A DNA stretch of 15,680 nt from Pseudomonadota bacterium (GTDB lineage Bacteria; Pseudomonadota; Alphaproteobacteria; Caulobacterales; Caulobacteraceae). Below are positions 1-6,952 of this stretch, in pieces. Both the position numbers and the translations under genes were made by a program. Numbering within the stretch: the first letter of the stretch is position 1; each line of letters opens with the position of its first letter. The DNA lies in assembly GCA_023434265.1 (NCBI GenBank), contig JAEYTA010000032.1:1-15680 (forward strand). Direction: 5' to 3'. A model generated the notes under the pieces. The model did not search any database, was not told the DNA's origin, and was given only the letters and a program-made list of their open reading frames with translations.

Positions 1-855
1 CTGCTGACCCAGATCTTCCGCTTCTTCACCCAGGCCGACATCGAGGTCCAGGACAACTACATGGAGCGCTACGGTCGGGTGTTCAAACCGACCGAGGTCA
101 AGATGATGCTGGCGAGCTTCGCCAACATGGAGACCATCCACATCGCGGCCTACGCCCTGCTGCTCGAGACCATCGGCATGCCCGAGGCGGAGTTCGGCGC
201 CTTCATGGAATACGAGGCCATGCGGGACAAGCACGACTACATGGGCAAGTTCGGCATCGACAGCGACGCCGACATCGCCCGGACGCTGGCCATGTTCGGC
301 GGCTTCGCCGAGGGGCTTCAGCTGTTCGCCTCGTTCGCGATGCTGATGAACTTCCCGCGCCAGAACAAGATGAAGGGGATGGGCCAGATCGTCTCGTGGT
401 CGGTGCGCGACGAGAGCCTGCACTGCGAGGGCATCATCAAGCTCTACCACGCCTTCAACAAGGAGACCGGCGCGGTCACCAGGGCGGTCGCCGACGACAT
501 CGTCGAGTGCTGCCGCACCGTGGTCGAGATGGAGGACAAGTTCATCGACCTGGCCTTCGAGATGGGCCCGGTGAACGGCATGACCCCGGCCGACATCAAG
601 GCCTACATCCGCTTCATCGCCGACTGGCGCCTGCGCCAGCTGCAGCTGCCCGAGCTCTACGGCGTGAAGGAAAACCCGTTGCCGTGGCTGCAGGCCCTGC
701 TCTCGGGCGTCGAGCACGCCAACTTCTTCGAGGCCCGCGCCACCGAATACTCCAAGGCCGCCACCAAGGGCGCCTGGCACGGCCCCGAAGGGGTCTGGGG
801 CTCCTTCGACGCCATGATGAAGCGGCGCAAGGAAGAGGCCGCGGCGGAGGCCTGA
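1..855 (+). CDS. nrdB: Ribonucleoside-diphosphate reductase, beta subunit (5' end outside window)
   Basis: This is the small (radical-generating) subunit of class I ribonucleotide reductase, which partners NrdA to make deoxyribonucleotides in the cytoplasm. The frame is open from base 1, so the N-terminus lies outside the window; 284 codons remain. The diiron-tyrosyl centre can be matched to E. coli NrdB. ETIH followed by AAY (bases 130-153) gives the Glu and His ligands (E. coli E115 and H118) and the radical Tyr (Y122, codon 151-153). EGLQLF supplies the next Glu ligand, and RDESLH supplies the last Glu and His ligands. The visible active-site residues are therefore intact, apart from the first Asp ligand, which lies upstream. 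The stop codon overlaps the start of the next gene by one base (TGATG), so the two may be translationally coupled. Family assignment is firm. Confidence 0.96.
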   Translation: MLTQIFRFFTQADIEVQDNYMERYGRVFKPTEVKMMLASFANMETIHIAAYALLLETIGMPEAEFGAFMEYEAMRDKHDYMGKFGIDSDADIARTLAMFGGFAEGLQLFASFAMLMNFPRQNKMKGMGQIVSWSVRDESLHCEGIIKLYHAFNKETGAVTRAVADDIVECCRTVVEMEDKFIDLAFEMGPVNGMTPADIKAYIRFIADWRLRQLQLPELYGVKENPLPWLQALLSGVEHANFFEARATEYSKAATKGAWHGPEGVWGSFDAMMKRRKEEAAAEA

Positions 856-1913
856 TGGCCCCCGGTCCGGTCGGGGTCGCCCTCGTCGGCTTCGGCTACG
901 CCGGCCGCACCTTCCATGCGCCCCTGATCGACGCCTGCCCCGGCCTCGAGCTCCATACGGTCGTCTCCAGCCGCCCGGGCGAAGTCCTCGCCGCCTGGCC
1001 GCGCGCCCGCCCGGTCCCGACCCTCGACGCCGCGCTCGCCGACCCGGCCGTCGGCCTCGTCGTCCTCGCCACCCCCAACGCCCTGCACGCGCCCCAGGCC
1101 CGGGCCGCGCTGGAGGCCGGCAAGGCCGTGGTCGTGGACAAGCCCTTCGCGCTCACCCTGGCCGAGGCGAGCGAGGTCGCCGCCCTCGCCGAGGCCCGCA
1201 GCCTGCTGCTCTCGGTGTTCCACAATCGCCGCCGCGACGCCGACTTCCTCGCCCTGCGCGAGGCTGTCTCAACCGACCGGCTCGGCCCGGTGACCACCCT
1301 GGAAAGCCGCTTCGACCGCTACCGTCCCGAGGTCCGCGATCGCTGGCGCGAGCGCGACGGGCCCGGATCGGGCCTGTGGTACGACCTCGGCCCGCACCTG
1401 ATCGATCAGGCGCTCGTCCTGTTCGGCCGGCCCCTCGGGGTCAGCTGCGAGCTCGCCGTGCTCCGCCCCGGCGGCGAGGCCGTCGACTGGGCCCACGCCG
1501 TCCTCCGCTACCCCGACCGGCGGGTGATCCTCCACGCCGACATGACCACCCCGGCTCCGGATGTCCGCTTCGCCGCCCACGGCGCCCGCGCCAGCTGGCT
1601 CAAGTCGGGGCTGGACGTGCAGGAAGACCAGCTGAAGGCCGGTCTGCCCGTCGGCGGCGAAGGCTGGGGCGTCGATCCCCGGCCGCCGGTGATCGTCGAC
1701 GGGGCCACGGGCCGCCGCGAGACCGTCCCCGGCCCGCCGGGCGACTATCCAGGCTTCTACGCCGCCGTCGCCGCCGCCCTGCGCGGGGCGGGGCCCAATC
1801 CTGTCCCGCCGTCGGAGGCCCTCGCGGTCATGGAGGTGCTGGAAGCCGGTCTGGAAAGCAGCCGCCTTCGGGCCGAAGTCGCCCTGCCTCAGATTCCCGC
1901 GTACCACTCGTAG
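855..1913 (+). CDS. Gfo/Idh/MocA family NAD(P)-dependent oxidoreductase
   Basis: A 352-residue cytoplasmic dehydrogenase, probably acting on a sugar, inositol or related polyol. The N-terminal Rossmann fold shows GFGYAG (residues 12-17), and the family motif DKP is at 95-97. The C-terminal half has the substrate-domain motif DLGPHLID (177-184), with the His expected near the active site. The WYDLGPHLIDQAL pattern resembles the YdgJ/IolW (scyllo-inositol 2-dehydrogenase, NADP+) branch, but the substrate cannot be read from sequence. The start chosen is the ATG at 855, which overlaps the nrdB stop; the frame stays open upstream, but that part is a shadow of nrdB. The 3' end overlaps the convergent molybdoenzyme gene by 25 bases. 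Nothing links its function to nrdB beyond position. Confidence 0.9.
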   Translation: MAPGPVGVALVGFGYAGRTFHAPLIDACPGLELHTVVSSRPGEVLAAWPRARPVPTLDAALADPAVGLVVLATPNALHAPQARAALEAGKAVVVDKPFALTLAEASEVAALAEARSLLLSVFHNRRRDADFLALREAVSTDRLGPVTTLESRFDRYRPEVRDRWRERDGPGSGLWYDLGPHLIDQALVLFGRPLGVSCELAVLRPGGEAVDWAHAVLRYPDRRVILHADMTTPAPDVRFAAHGARASWLKSGLDVQEDQLKAGLPVGGEGWGVDPRPPVIVDGATGRRETVPGPPGDYPGFYAAVAAALRGAGPNPVPPSEALAVMEVLEAGLESSRLRAEVALPQIPAYHS

Positions 1914-2653
1914 CCGCGGTCCTCCCAGTAGCCGCCCCGCCCGCCGCGGATGTTCTCGAAGCTCTCCACCGCCTCGATGCGCCGGATGTATTTGGCGTGC
2001 TTGTAGCCCAGCTGCCGCTCGACCCGCAGCCGCACCGGAGCCCCGTGCCGGACCGGCAGCGGCCGGTCGTTCATCTCCCAGGCCAGGATGGTCTGCTCGT
2101 GGAAGGCGTCGTCCAGGCCGATGCTCTCGTAGTACCGCTCCCCGTCCGGCTGCTGATCCAGCGCGTCGAAGCAGTGGAACACGATGTAGCGCGCCTCGGG
2201 CCGGAGGCCGGCGCGACGGAGCACGGCGGACAGGCGCGTGCCCTTCCACTTGCCGATCGAGGTCCAGCCCTCGACGCAGTCGTGCTTGGTGATCTGGGTC
2301 CGCGTCGGCATCCGGCGCAGCTCGGCCAGCGAGAGGGCCAGCGGCCGCTCGACCAGACCCCCGACCTGCAGCCGGTAATCGCGGAAGCCGTTGGCCTTCA
2401 GCCGCACATACTCGGCGTCGGCCGGATCGATCGAGCCGTTGGCCCGGAAGTCGGCCGAGATGTCCTTCTCCGCGTACTCGGGGGCCAGGGCGTCGCGCGC
2501 CAGCGCCCGCTGCGACCGCCGGGTCGCCTGCTCCGCCTTGCGCAGGGTGCACTGCACCTGGGTCGACCGCGAGGCCGCGTCGCACCCTCCCAGCAACGGC
2601 AGTCCGGCGGCCAGCCCGCCCGCCAGCAGCCCGCGCCGGTCCAGCCCGCTCAT
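1889..2653 (-). CDS. Molybdopterin-dependent oxidoreductase (sulfite oxidase/MsrP-like), exported
   Basis: A 254-residue protein with the oxidoreductase molybdopterin-binding fold of the sulfite oxidase superfamily. The key motif is KHDCVEGW (residues 123-130), where C126 is the expected cysteine ligand of molybdenum. The N-terminus has twin arginines (DRRGLLAGG, residues 5-13), a hydrophobic stretch and LGGC (21-24). This suggests Tat export of the folded, cofactor-loaded protein, possibly as a lipoprotein. The start ATG overlaps the stop of the upstream cytochrome gene (ATGA), implying co-translation and that the cytochrome is its membrane redox partner. E. coli MsrP pairs with MsrQ, but the partner here is a different cytochrome type. 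The substrate is unknown; candidates are sulfite, a sulfoxide or another small oxo compound. The protein lacks a visible dimerisation domain, as do other short members. Confidence 0.88.
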   Translation of the reverse strand: MSGLDRRGLLAGGLAAGLPLLGGCDAASRSTQVQCTLRKAEQATRRSQRALARDALAPEYAEKDISADFRANGSIDPADAEYVRLKANGFRDYRLQVGGLVERPLALSLAELRRMPTRTQITKHDCVEGWTSIGKWKGTRLSAVLRRAGLRPEARYIVFHCFDALDQQPDGERYYESIGLDDAFHEQTILAWEMNDRPLPVRHGAPVRLRVERQLGYKHAKYIRRIEAVESFENIRGGRGGYWEDRGYEWYAGI

Positions 2654-3387
2654 GACGACTCCTCCTCGTCCGGCCGCTCGCGGATCACGTACCAGCCGAT
2701 GATCATCGACCGCATGTTGTTGACCGGCCCCGACAGGATCACGAGCAGGACGTGCACGGCGGTGAACAGCACCAGCCCTGTGGCCGAGAGGAAGTGCAGG
2801 GTTCGGGCCGACTGCCGCCCGCCGAGGAGGTCCAGCAGACCCGGCAGGGCCGCGTTCATCGCCGGCGACATTGCCAGGCCGGTGACCAGCATCAGCGGCA
2901 GCAGGCCCAGCACCACGGTCAGGTAGCTGAGCTTCTGGATGACGTTGTAGCGCCGCGCCGCCTCACCTTCCGGAAAGCGCAGCCGGGCGTGCTCGACTAC
3001 GCTCTGCCCGAGGCCCGCCAGTTCGGCGCGCGAGGGCTCCAGCACCCGCCGCAGCCGCCCGCCGATCACCGCCCAGGCCAGGTAGATCACGCCGTTCAGG
3101 ACGAACAGCCAGGCGAAGAAGAAGTGCCAGCGACGGCCCAGCGCCAGATCCTGCCAGCTGGGCAGCGTCGCCCACGCCGGGATCGACGGAAAGTTCAGCC
3201 ACGGATCGGCGAAGGTCGAGGCCATGCCCCAGTAGAGGTGCGGGTGCGCGCGCAGGATCTGCAGCCCGCTCATCGCCAGCACGAGGAGACACAGCACATT
3301 GACCCAGTGGGTCGCGCGAACCAGCCACGGATGGCGATAGATCGCCGTCCGTCCCGGGCCGAGCGTGCGGTCGGCGGGTCGGTTCAT
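2650..3387 (-). CDS. Cytochrome b/b6-type membrane subunit (b561 / Ni-hydrogenase cytochrome b-like)
   Basis: A 245-residue inner-membrane protein with about four hydrophobic helices (roughly residues 28-46, 86-110, 152-174 and 196-218). The histidines placed in or next to helices (H27, H88, H198 and H212) fit axial ligands of two b-type haems. The opening pattern YRHPWLVRATHW is typical of the cytochrome b561 / Ni-Fe hydrogenase b-subunit family. It probably moves electrons between the quinone pool and the exported molybdoenzyme encoded immediately downstream, whose ATG overlaps this stop codon. A loop of about 40 residues (111-150) between helices 2 and 3 is charged and probably cytoplasmic. 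No strong Shine-Dalgarno precedes the ATG at 3387. The assignment to a specific partner is by context only. Confidence 0.87.
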   Translation of the reverse strand: MNRPADRTLGPGRTAIYRHPWLVRATHWVNVLCLLVLAMSGLQILRAHPHLYWGMASTFADPWLNFPSIPAWATLPSWQDLALGRRWHFFFAWLFVLNGVIYLAWAVIGGRLRRVLEPSRAELAGLGQSVVEHARLRFPEGEAARRYNVIQKLSYLTVVLGLLPLMLVTGLAMSPAMNAALPGLLDLLGGRQSARTLHFLSATGLVLFTAVHVLLVILSGPVNNMRSMIIGWYVIRERPDEEESS

Positions 3388-3413
3388 GACCCGCCGACTA
3401 TGGCAAAGCCGGG

Positions 3414-3430
3414 CCGGGATCGCTACCCGG
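3414..3430 (-). terminator. Candidate hairpin after the small secreted-protein gene
   Basis: CCGGG and CCCGG arms surround a 7-base loop, three bases beyond the stop of the gene ending at 3433 (leftward). There is no following T run on the transcribed strand, so it could be a weak or Rho-assisted terminator, an RNA-stabilising hairpin, or chance in GC-rich DNA. Confidence 0.25.
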
Positions 3431-3432
3431 GA

Positions 3433-3858
3433 TCAGTCGGGCGTGACGCAGATGCGGCCGCTGGCCCGGCAGCGGGCCATCTCGGCCTCCCAGGCCGCGC
3501 GTTCGCGCTCGTACCGGGCCTGCGCGGCTTCCGCGGCGGCGGCGTCCGCCTCCCACTGGGCGCGGGCGGTCTCGGCCGCCGCGACCTCGGCGCGCCACCG
3601 GGCGTTGGACGCGTCGTACGCCGCCTGGGCGTCCGCCTCGGCCTTGGCCGCGGCCGCGTTGCCGGCGGCGACCTCGGCGTTGAGCCGGACCGTCTGGGCG
3701 ACCTCGGCCGGGTTCTGCTCCGAATCCGGCGCCCGGTGATAGGTCTCGCCGCGCATCCGCAGCCATTCCTGCGAGCCGGGGTCCTGGGGCGCGGCGGCGA
3801 GGGCGGGGGCGGCCAGGGCCGAGAGGGCGGCGAGGCCGGCGAGGGTGATGCGACGCAT
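3433..3858 (-). CDS. Small secreted coiled-coil protein of unknown function
   Basis: I do not recognise this 141-residue protein as a named family. It begins with a clear Sec signal peptide (MRRITLAGLAALSALAAPALA), with a likely AxA cleavage after residue 21. The mature part is rich in Ala, Glu and Arg. From about residue 58 to 128 it has the heptad-like pattern of a long helix or coiled coil (repeats such as AEADAQAAYDA and EADAAAAEAAQARYE). Two cysteines near the end (C130 and C137) could form a disulfide in the periplasm. A strong Shine-Dalgarno (GGAGG, 8 bases before the ATG) fixes the start. The gene stands alone after a gap of 178 bases, and the b-type cytochrome gene follows 45 bases later. 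A structural or envelope-associated role is possible but not shown. Confidence 0.72.
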   Translation of the reverse strand: MRRITLAGLAALSALAAPALAAAPQDPGSQEWLRMRGETYHRAPDSEQNPAEVAQTVRLNAEVAAGNAAAAKAEADAQAAYDASNARWRAEVAAAETARAQWEADAAAAEAAQARYERERAAWEAEMARCRASGRICVTPD

Positions 3859-4036
3859 GGCGTTTCCTCCTGCGGGGCCGGCTCCTGCGCCGGCCGTGTC
3901 AGACTTCCATTCTCCATAACGCCGTTCGGGCGTTCCGGAGCCCTCGAGCGAAATCGGTAGAGCTCAGATTTCGCTCCACGCTGAATTCTGGACCAATTTC
4001 TGGATTCAGGTTGAATCGACCTGAAGCAAAGATGGT
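3859..4036. other. Longest non-coding gap (178 bases), AT-richer, with several inverted repeats
   Basis: This gap lies between the end of the histidine kinase gene and the start of the small secreted-protein gene, both read leftward. Its kinase-proximal half is clearly less GC-rich than the surroundings. It holds three inverted repeats: AACGCC/GGCGTT at 3918-3934, CTGAAT/ATTCAG at 3981-4009 and TTCAGGT/ACCTGAA at 4005-4025. The leftward strand also carries the direct repeat TCCAGAA twice, 12 bases apart. It probably holds the kinase terminator and the promoter of the secreted-protein gene. I cannot place -35 and -10 boxes with confidence. Confidence 0.5.
4005..4025 (-). terminator. Candidate hairpin after the histidine kinase gene
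   Basis: Perfect 7-base arms (TTCAGGT/ACCTGAA) with a 7-base loop begin 11 bases past the kinase stop codon, which suits transcript termination or 3'-end protection. No T run follows. The distal arm also belongs to a second possible hairpin (3981-4009), so only one of the two can form at a time. Confidence 0.35.
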
Positions 4037-5494
4037 CTAGAGCGGCAATCGCAGCTCGAACACCGTCCCCGTCGGGCCGGTCTCCACCAGCGTCAGCGAA
4101 CCGTCGTTGAGCGTCGCCAGCTCGCGCGAGATGGTCAGGCCCAGTCCGGTGCCGCCCGAGCCGCGGCCGCTGACGAAGGCCTCGAACAGCCGGTCCGACA
4201 GGCGCGGCGGGATGCCCGGCCCGTCGTCGGCGATGCGAATCACGCAGGCGTCGTCCTCGGAGGCCGCGCTCACCCGCACCGCGCCGTGACCCGTCCGCGC
4301 CGCGTCCCCCTCGATGGCCTGCCGGGCGTTGCGCATCAGGTTGACCAGGATGCGGTGCAACTGATCCGGATCGGCGTGGATGGTGCAGCGCGCCGGAAGG
4401 CTCTTGATCAGCCGCACGCCCTCCGGCGTCAGGCCCGCGTCCTCCGCCGCCGCCGTCACCGCCGCACCCAGGGCCAGCCGCGCCTTCTGAGGGGGCGGCT
4501 CCTCGCTGCGCCCGTACTCCAGCACGTTGCGCGACAGGGCCGCGGCCCGGCCCAGCGCCCGCTCGAGCCGCGGCAGCGCCTTGGTCACCTGCGGATCGGG
4601 CGAAGCCGCCAGCCGCTCCGAGGCCATCTGCGCGGAGGTCAGCATGTTGCGCAGATCGTGGTTGATCTTGGCCACCGCTTCGCCCAGCGCCACCAGCCGG
4701 GCGCGCGAGCGCAGCGAATGCCGCACCTCCTCCTGCATCCGCGCCAGCTCCCGCTCGACGCGACCGATCTCGTCCTGCCGGTCGCTGGGGGGATCGCCTT
4801 CCGTCTCGGGATCGCGGGCGAAATGCTCGATCGAGCGGGTCACCCGGCGCAGCGGTTGCAGGACGAGGAAGGCCAGGCCCGCGTACAGCAGCCCCCCCGC
4901 CACCAGCGAGATCAGCAGCGAGGTGAGCAGGGTGTTGAGCAGGAAGCTGCGCAGCTCCTGCTTCAGCGGCTCGGCGGGGGCGAGGATCTCGATGAAGTCG
5001 CCGGAGCGGTAGCGCGGCCGCGCCTGCACCCGGATCGAACGGTCGGGGTGGCCGAACAGGGTGCGCCACGGGTCGAGCAGCCGCGCCAGGGGGCGCTGCC
5101 GCCGCAGGTCGATCAGCTCGGGGGTGCGCGGCAGGTTCGGCGCCTGCAACAGCAGCCGTCGCACGCCTTGGTCGCCGACCACCACCGCCTGGACCCCGCC
5201 GATGGCCAGCAGCTGGTTGGCGGTCTCGTCCTCGACCGCTGAATAGGGCAGCGCCTCCACTCCGACCGAGGCCAGTTCGGCCGACTGGAGTCGGTCCAGC
5301 AGCCAGCGCTCGTGGAAGTTGGCCGCGCTCGGCGCGACGATCAGCACCTCGACCACGGCGGCGAAGGCGAAGGTCAGCAGCAGCAGCCGCCACGCCAGGG
5401 CGTCGGGCGCATGGAAGCCCAGCCGCTCGCGCCAGTCCGCCGGCGCGCCGAGGCGTCGCCGCAGGTCGCTCAACAGGGCGCGCGGACGGGTCAT
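4037..5494 (-). CDS. Membrane sensor histidine kinase (orphan)
   Basis: A 485-residue two-component sensor kinase. The order is a short cytoplasmic N-terminus, TM1 (about 36-54), a periplasmic sensory region (about 55-185), TM2 (about 186-212), a HAMP-like linker (about 210-262), a dimerisation/phosphoacceptor domain with H279 in KINHDLRN, and an ATPase domain. The ATPase shows an N box around residues 380-393 (LVNLMRNARQAI), a G1 box DDGPGIP (423-429) and a G2 box GGTGLGL (447-453). The H box reads HDLRN instead of the more usual HELRTPL. No response regulator is encoded in the window, so partner and signal are unknown. A GGGGAGGG stretch just before the ATG supports the start. It lies 40 bases downstream of the TVP38-family gene on the same strand and may be co-transcribed with it. 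Confidence 0.92.
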   Translation of the reverse strand: MTRPRALLSDLRRRLGAPADWRERLGFHAPDALAWRLLLLTFAFAAVVEVLIVAPSAANFHERWLLDRLQSAELASVGVEALPYSAVEDETANQLLAIGGVQAVVVGDQGVRRLLLQAPNLPRTPELIDLRRQRPLARLLDPWRTLFGHPDRSIRVQARPRYRSGDFIEILAPAEPLKQELRSFLLNTLLTSLLISLVAGGLLYAGLAFLVLQPLRRVTRSIEHFARDPETEGDPPSDRQDEIGRVERELARMQEEVRHSLRSRARLVALGEAVAKINHDLRNMLTSAQMASERLAASPDPQVTKALPRLERALGRAAALSRNVLEYGRSEEPPPQKARLALGAAVTAAAEDAGLTPEGVRLIKSLPARCTIHADPDQLHRILVNLMRNARQAIEGDAARTGHGAVRVSAASEDDACVIRIADDGPGIPPRLSDRLFEAFVSGRGSGGTGLGLTISRELATLNDGSLTLVETGPTGTVFELRLPL

Positions 5495-5534
5495 GCCCTC
5501 CCCAACGCAAAGCTCGGGCCAGAAGCTGCACCGT

Positions 5535-6257
5535 TCACGCGGATCGCCTCCCGGCCCACGCCTTCTGCACCCCCTTCAGCACGAAAGGGAGAACGACAGC
5601 CAGCACGAAGACGCCCGTCATCGGGGCCCAGAACTGGGCGAACAGGGCCTGGACATCGGGGTCGGGGTTCTCGGCCAGGAGGGTGTTCAGGCGCGCCCCG
5701 ATCCAGCAATAGATGGTGTGCGCCGGCAACAGGCCGATCACCGTCGCGACGGTGTACGGCCGCAGCTTCACGGCCATCAGCCCCGCCGCGACGTTGATCA
5801 TGTGAAACGGCACCACCACCGCCAGCCGGGAGCCCAGCACGTACCAGAAGGTGTCGCGGTCGATCGCCGCGCAGACCTTTTGCATCAGCCCCGCGTCGCG
5901 CTCGGCCCGCTCCCGCAGGCTCCGGCCCAGAGCCGTTCGCGCCACGCCGTAGATGGCCAGCGCCCCGGCCGTCGCCGCGATCGAGGTCGAGACCCCGCCG
6001 ACCCACGGCCCGAACAGATAGCCGGCCGTAATGGTGACGAAGAAGACTCCCGGCACCACGCTGGCGGTCAGCACGGCGAACACCAGCATCAACACCAGCA
6101 GGGCGATCAGGTAGTTCTCGGCGGTGAAGGCGCGCAGCGTCTGACCATGCTCGCGCAGCGTCTCCAGGGACAGGTAGCGGTTCCAGCCCATGCCGAAGAT
6201 CAGGGCGATCACGCCCCCCAGCACGATCAGGGGCAGGAAACGCTTCAGCCGGTCCAT
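5535..6257 (-). CDS. TVP38/TMEM64 (VTT/DedA-like) family membrane protein
   Basis: A 240-residue inner-membrane protein of the VTT (SNARE-associated Golgi protein) family, distantly related to DedA proteins, some of which are linked to lipid movement across membranes. Hydrophobic segments lie at about 7-24, 48-66, 70-106 (with the family pattern VVPGVFFVTITAGYLFG), 138-162 (LGSRLAVVVPFHMINVAAGL) and 168-186, with a final one at 212-230. The central Pro/Gly re-entrant motif is intact. I chose the ATG at 6257, giving MDRLKRFLP, because GGAG sits 5 bases before it. The longer frame from 6359 would add a charged, non-conserved N-terminus and run across the divergent rpmH promoter. The sensor kinase gene follows 40 bases later. 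The substrate is unknown. Confidence 0.87.
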   Translation of the reverse strand: MDRLKRFLPLIVLGGVIALIFGMGWNRYLSLETLREHGQTLRAFTAENYLIALLVLMLVFAVLTASVVPGVFFVTITAGYLFGPWVGGVSTSIAATAGALAIYGVARTALGRSLRERAERDAGLMQKVCAAIDRDTFWYVLGSRLAVVVPFHMINVAAGLMAVKLRPYTVATVIGLLPAHTIYCWIGARLNTLLAENPDPDVQALFAQFWAPMTGVFVLAVVLPFVLKGVQKAWAGRRSA

Positions 6258-6281
6258 TCTCTCTCCGCGGCCCTGCCGGCG

Positions 6282-6310
6282 TTGACTCCGCCGGCCCGTC
6301 CCCTTATACG
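6282..6310 (+). promoter_or_regulatory. Predicted sigma70-type promoter of rpmH-rnpA-yidC-engB
   Basis: TTGACT (6282-6287) and TATACG (6305-6310) are separated by 17 bases, close to the housekeeping consensus. They lie 66 bases before the rpmH start, in the gap shared with the divergent membrane-protein gene. A strong promoter is expected for a ribosomal protein gene. The start of transcription would fall near 6317. Confidence 0.6.
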
Positions 6311-6375
6311 CCCGCCCTTCCTGCGGCGGACGCGTTTCCGTCGCCCGTAAAGACCACAAGAGTGAGGAGCCGACC

Positions 6376-6510
6376 GTGAAGCGGACCTATCAGCCGTCGC
6401 GACTCGTGCGCAAGCGCCGTCACGGCTTCCGTTCGCGGATGGCCACCAAGAACGGTCAGAAGATCGTCGCCCGCCGCCGCGCCAAGGGCCGCAAGCGCCT
6501 GACGGCCTGA
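6376..6510 (+). CDS. rpmH: Large ribosomal subunit protein bL34
   Basis: A 44-residue basic protein starting at GTG: MKRTYQPSRLVRKRRHGFRS, then the hallmark segment RMATKNGQKIVARRRAKGRKRLTA. It matches bL34 along its whole length and at its usual size. It binds 23S rRNA in the 50S subunit. GGAG 8 bases before the GTG is a good ribosome-binding site. It is the first gene of the conserved rpmH-rnpA-yidC-engB cluster, and the promoter at 6282-6310 probably drives all of it. The rnpA gene begins 26 bases after its stop. Confidence 0.98.
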   Translation: MKRTYQPSRLVRKRRHGFRSRMATKNGQKIVARRRAKGRKRLTA

Positions 6511-6515
6511 TCCGT

Positions 6516-6529
6516 CGGGCGTCCGCCCG
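6516..6529 (+). promoter_or_regulatory. Hairpin in the rpmH-rnpA gap, over the rnpA ribosome-binding region
   Basis: CGGGC and GCCCG arms flank a 4-base loop, ending 7 bases before the rnpA ATG. No Shine-Dalgarno sequence is visible in this gap, and the arm sits where one would be. It may lower rnpA translation relative to rpmH, or mark an RNA processing point. It could also be chance in GC-rich DNA. Confidence 0.3.
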
Positions 6530-6536
6530 CGGGCGC

Positions 6537-6947
6537 ATGACCGATCTCCTGAAAATCGAGCGCCTGAAGTCGCGGCCCCAGTTTCTGGCGGCCGCGAAAG
6601 GCGTTTCCCAGGCGCGCGGCGCCGTGGTCGTGCAGCGGCTCGATCGGCAGGACGGCGACCCGGTCGTCCGCGTCGGCTTCACCGCCACGCGCAAGATCGG
6701 CGGGGCCGTGATCCGCAATCGCGCCAAGCGCCGCCTGCGCGAGGCCGCCCGCGCCCTCGTCCCCGAACACGGGCTTGCCGGAAGCGACTATGTCTTCATC
6801 GCCCGGATGGGCACGGCCGACCGTCCGTGGGAGCGTTTGCTTGACGATGTGAAATCGGCGCTTACAAGGCTCGCGACCCCGCGAACGGCGCCCGAAGACG
6901 CGCCTCCACCGTCTCGCCCGCCCACGTCCGCCGGCCAGGATTCCTGA
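6537..6947 (+). CDS. rnpA: Ribonuclease P protein component
   Basis: A 136-residue basic protein that binds the catalytic RNase P RNA and helps it remove 5' leaders from pre-tRNAs. The diagnostic RNR motif RNRAKRRLRE is at residues 60-69, after a typical strand region (VRVGFTATRKIGGAVI). The N-terminal LKSRPQF also fits the family. The last 20 or so residues (APEDAPPPSRPPTSAGQDS) are a Pro/Ser-rich tail beyond the usual core of about 115-120 residues. The ATG at 6537 lacks a visible Shine-Dalgarno and lies just after a hairpin. yidC begins 5 bases after the stop. No yidD gene lies between them, although many bacteria have one there. Confidence 0.96.
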   Translation: MTDLLKIERLKSRPQFLAAAKGVSQARGAVVVQRLDRQDGDPVVRVGFTATRKIGGAVIRNRAKRRLREAARALVPEHGLAGSDYVFIARMGTADRPWERLLDDVKSALTRLATPRTAPEDAPPPSRPPTSAGQDS

Positions 6948-6952
6948 TCTCC

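Noticed and set aside
6258..6359. Longer start at 6359 for the VTT-family protein
   Set aside because: It would add a charged, unconserved 34-residue leader and cover the rpmH promoter. The ATG at 6257 has its own GGAG at good spacing.
6948..6952. A missing or displaced yidD between rnpA and yidC
   Set aside because: Only 5 bases separate the genes, with no remnant. Absence of yidD at this place occurs in various bacteria and cannot be called a deletion from this window alone.
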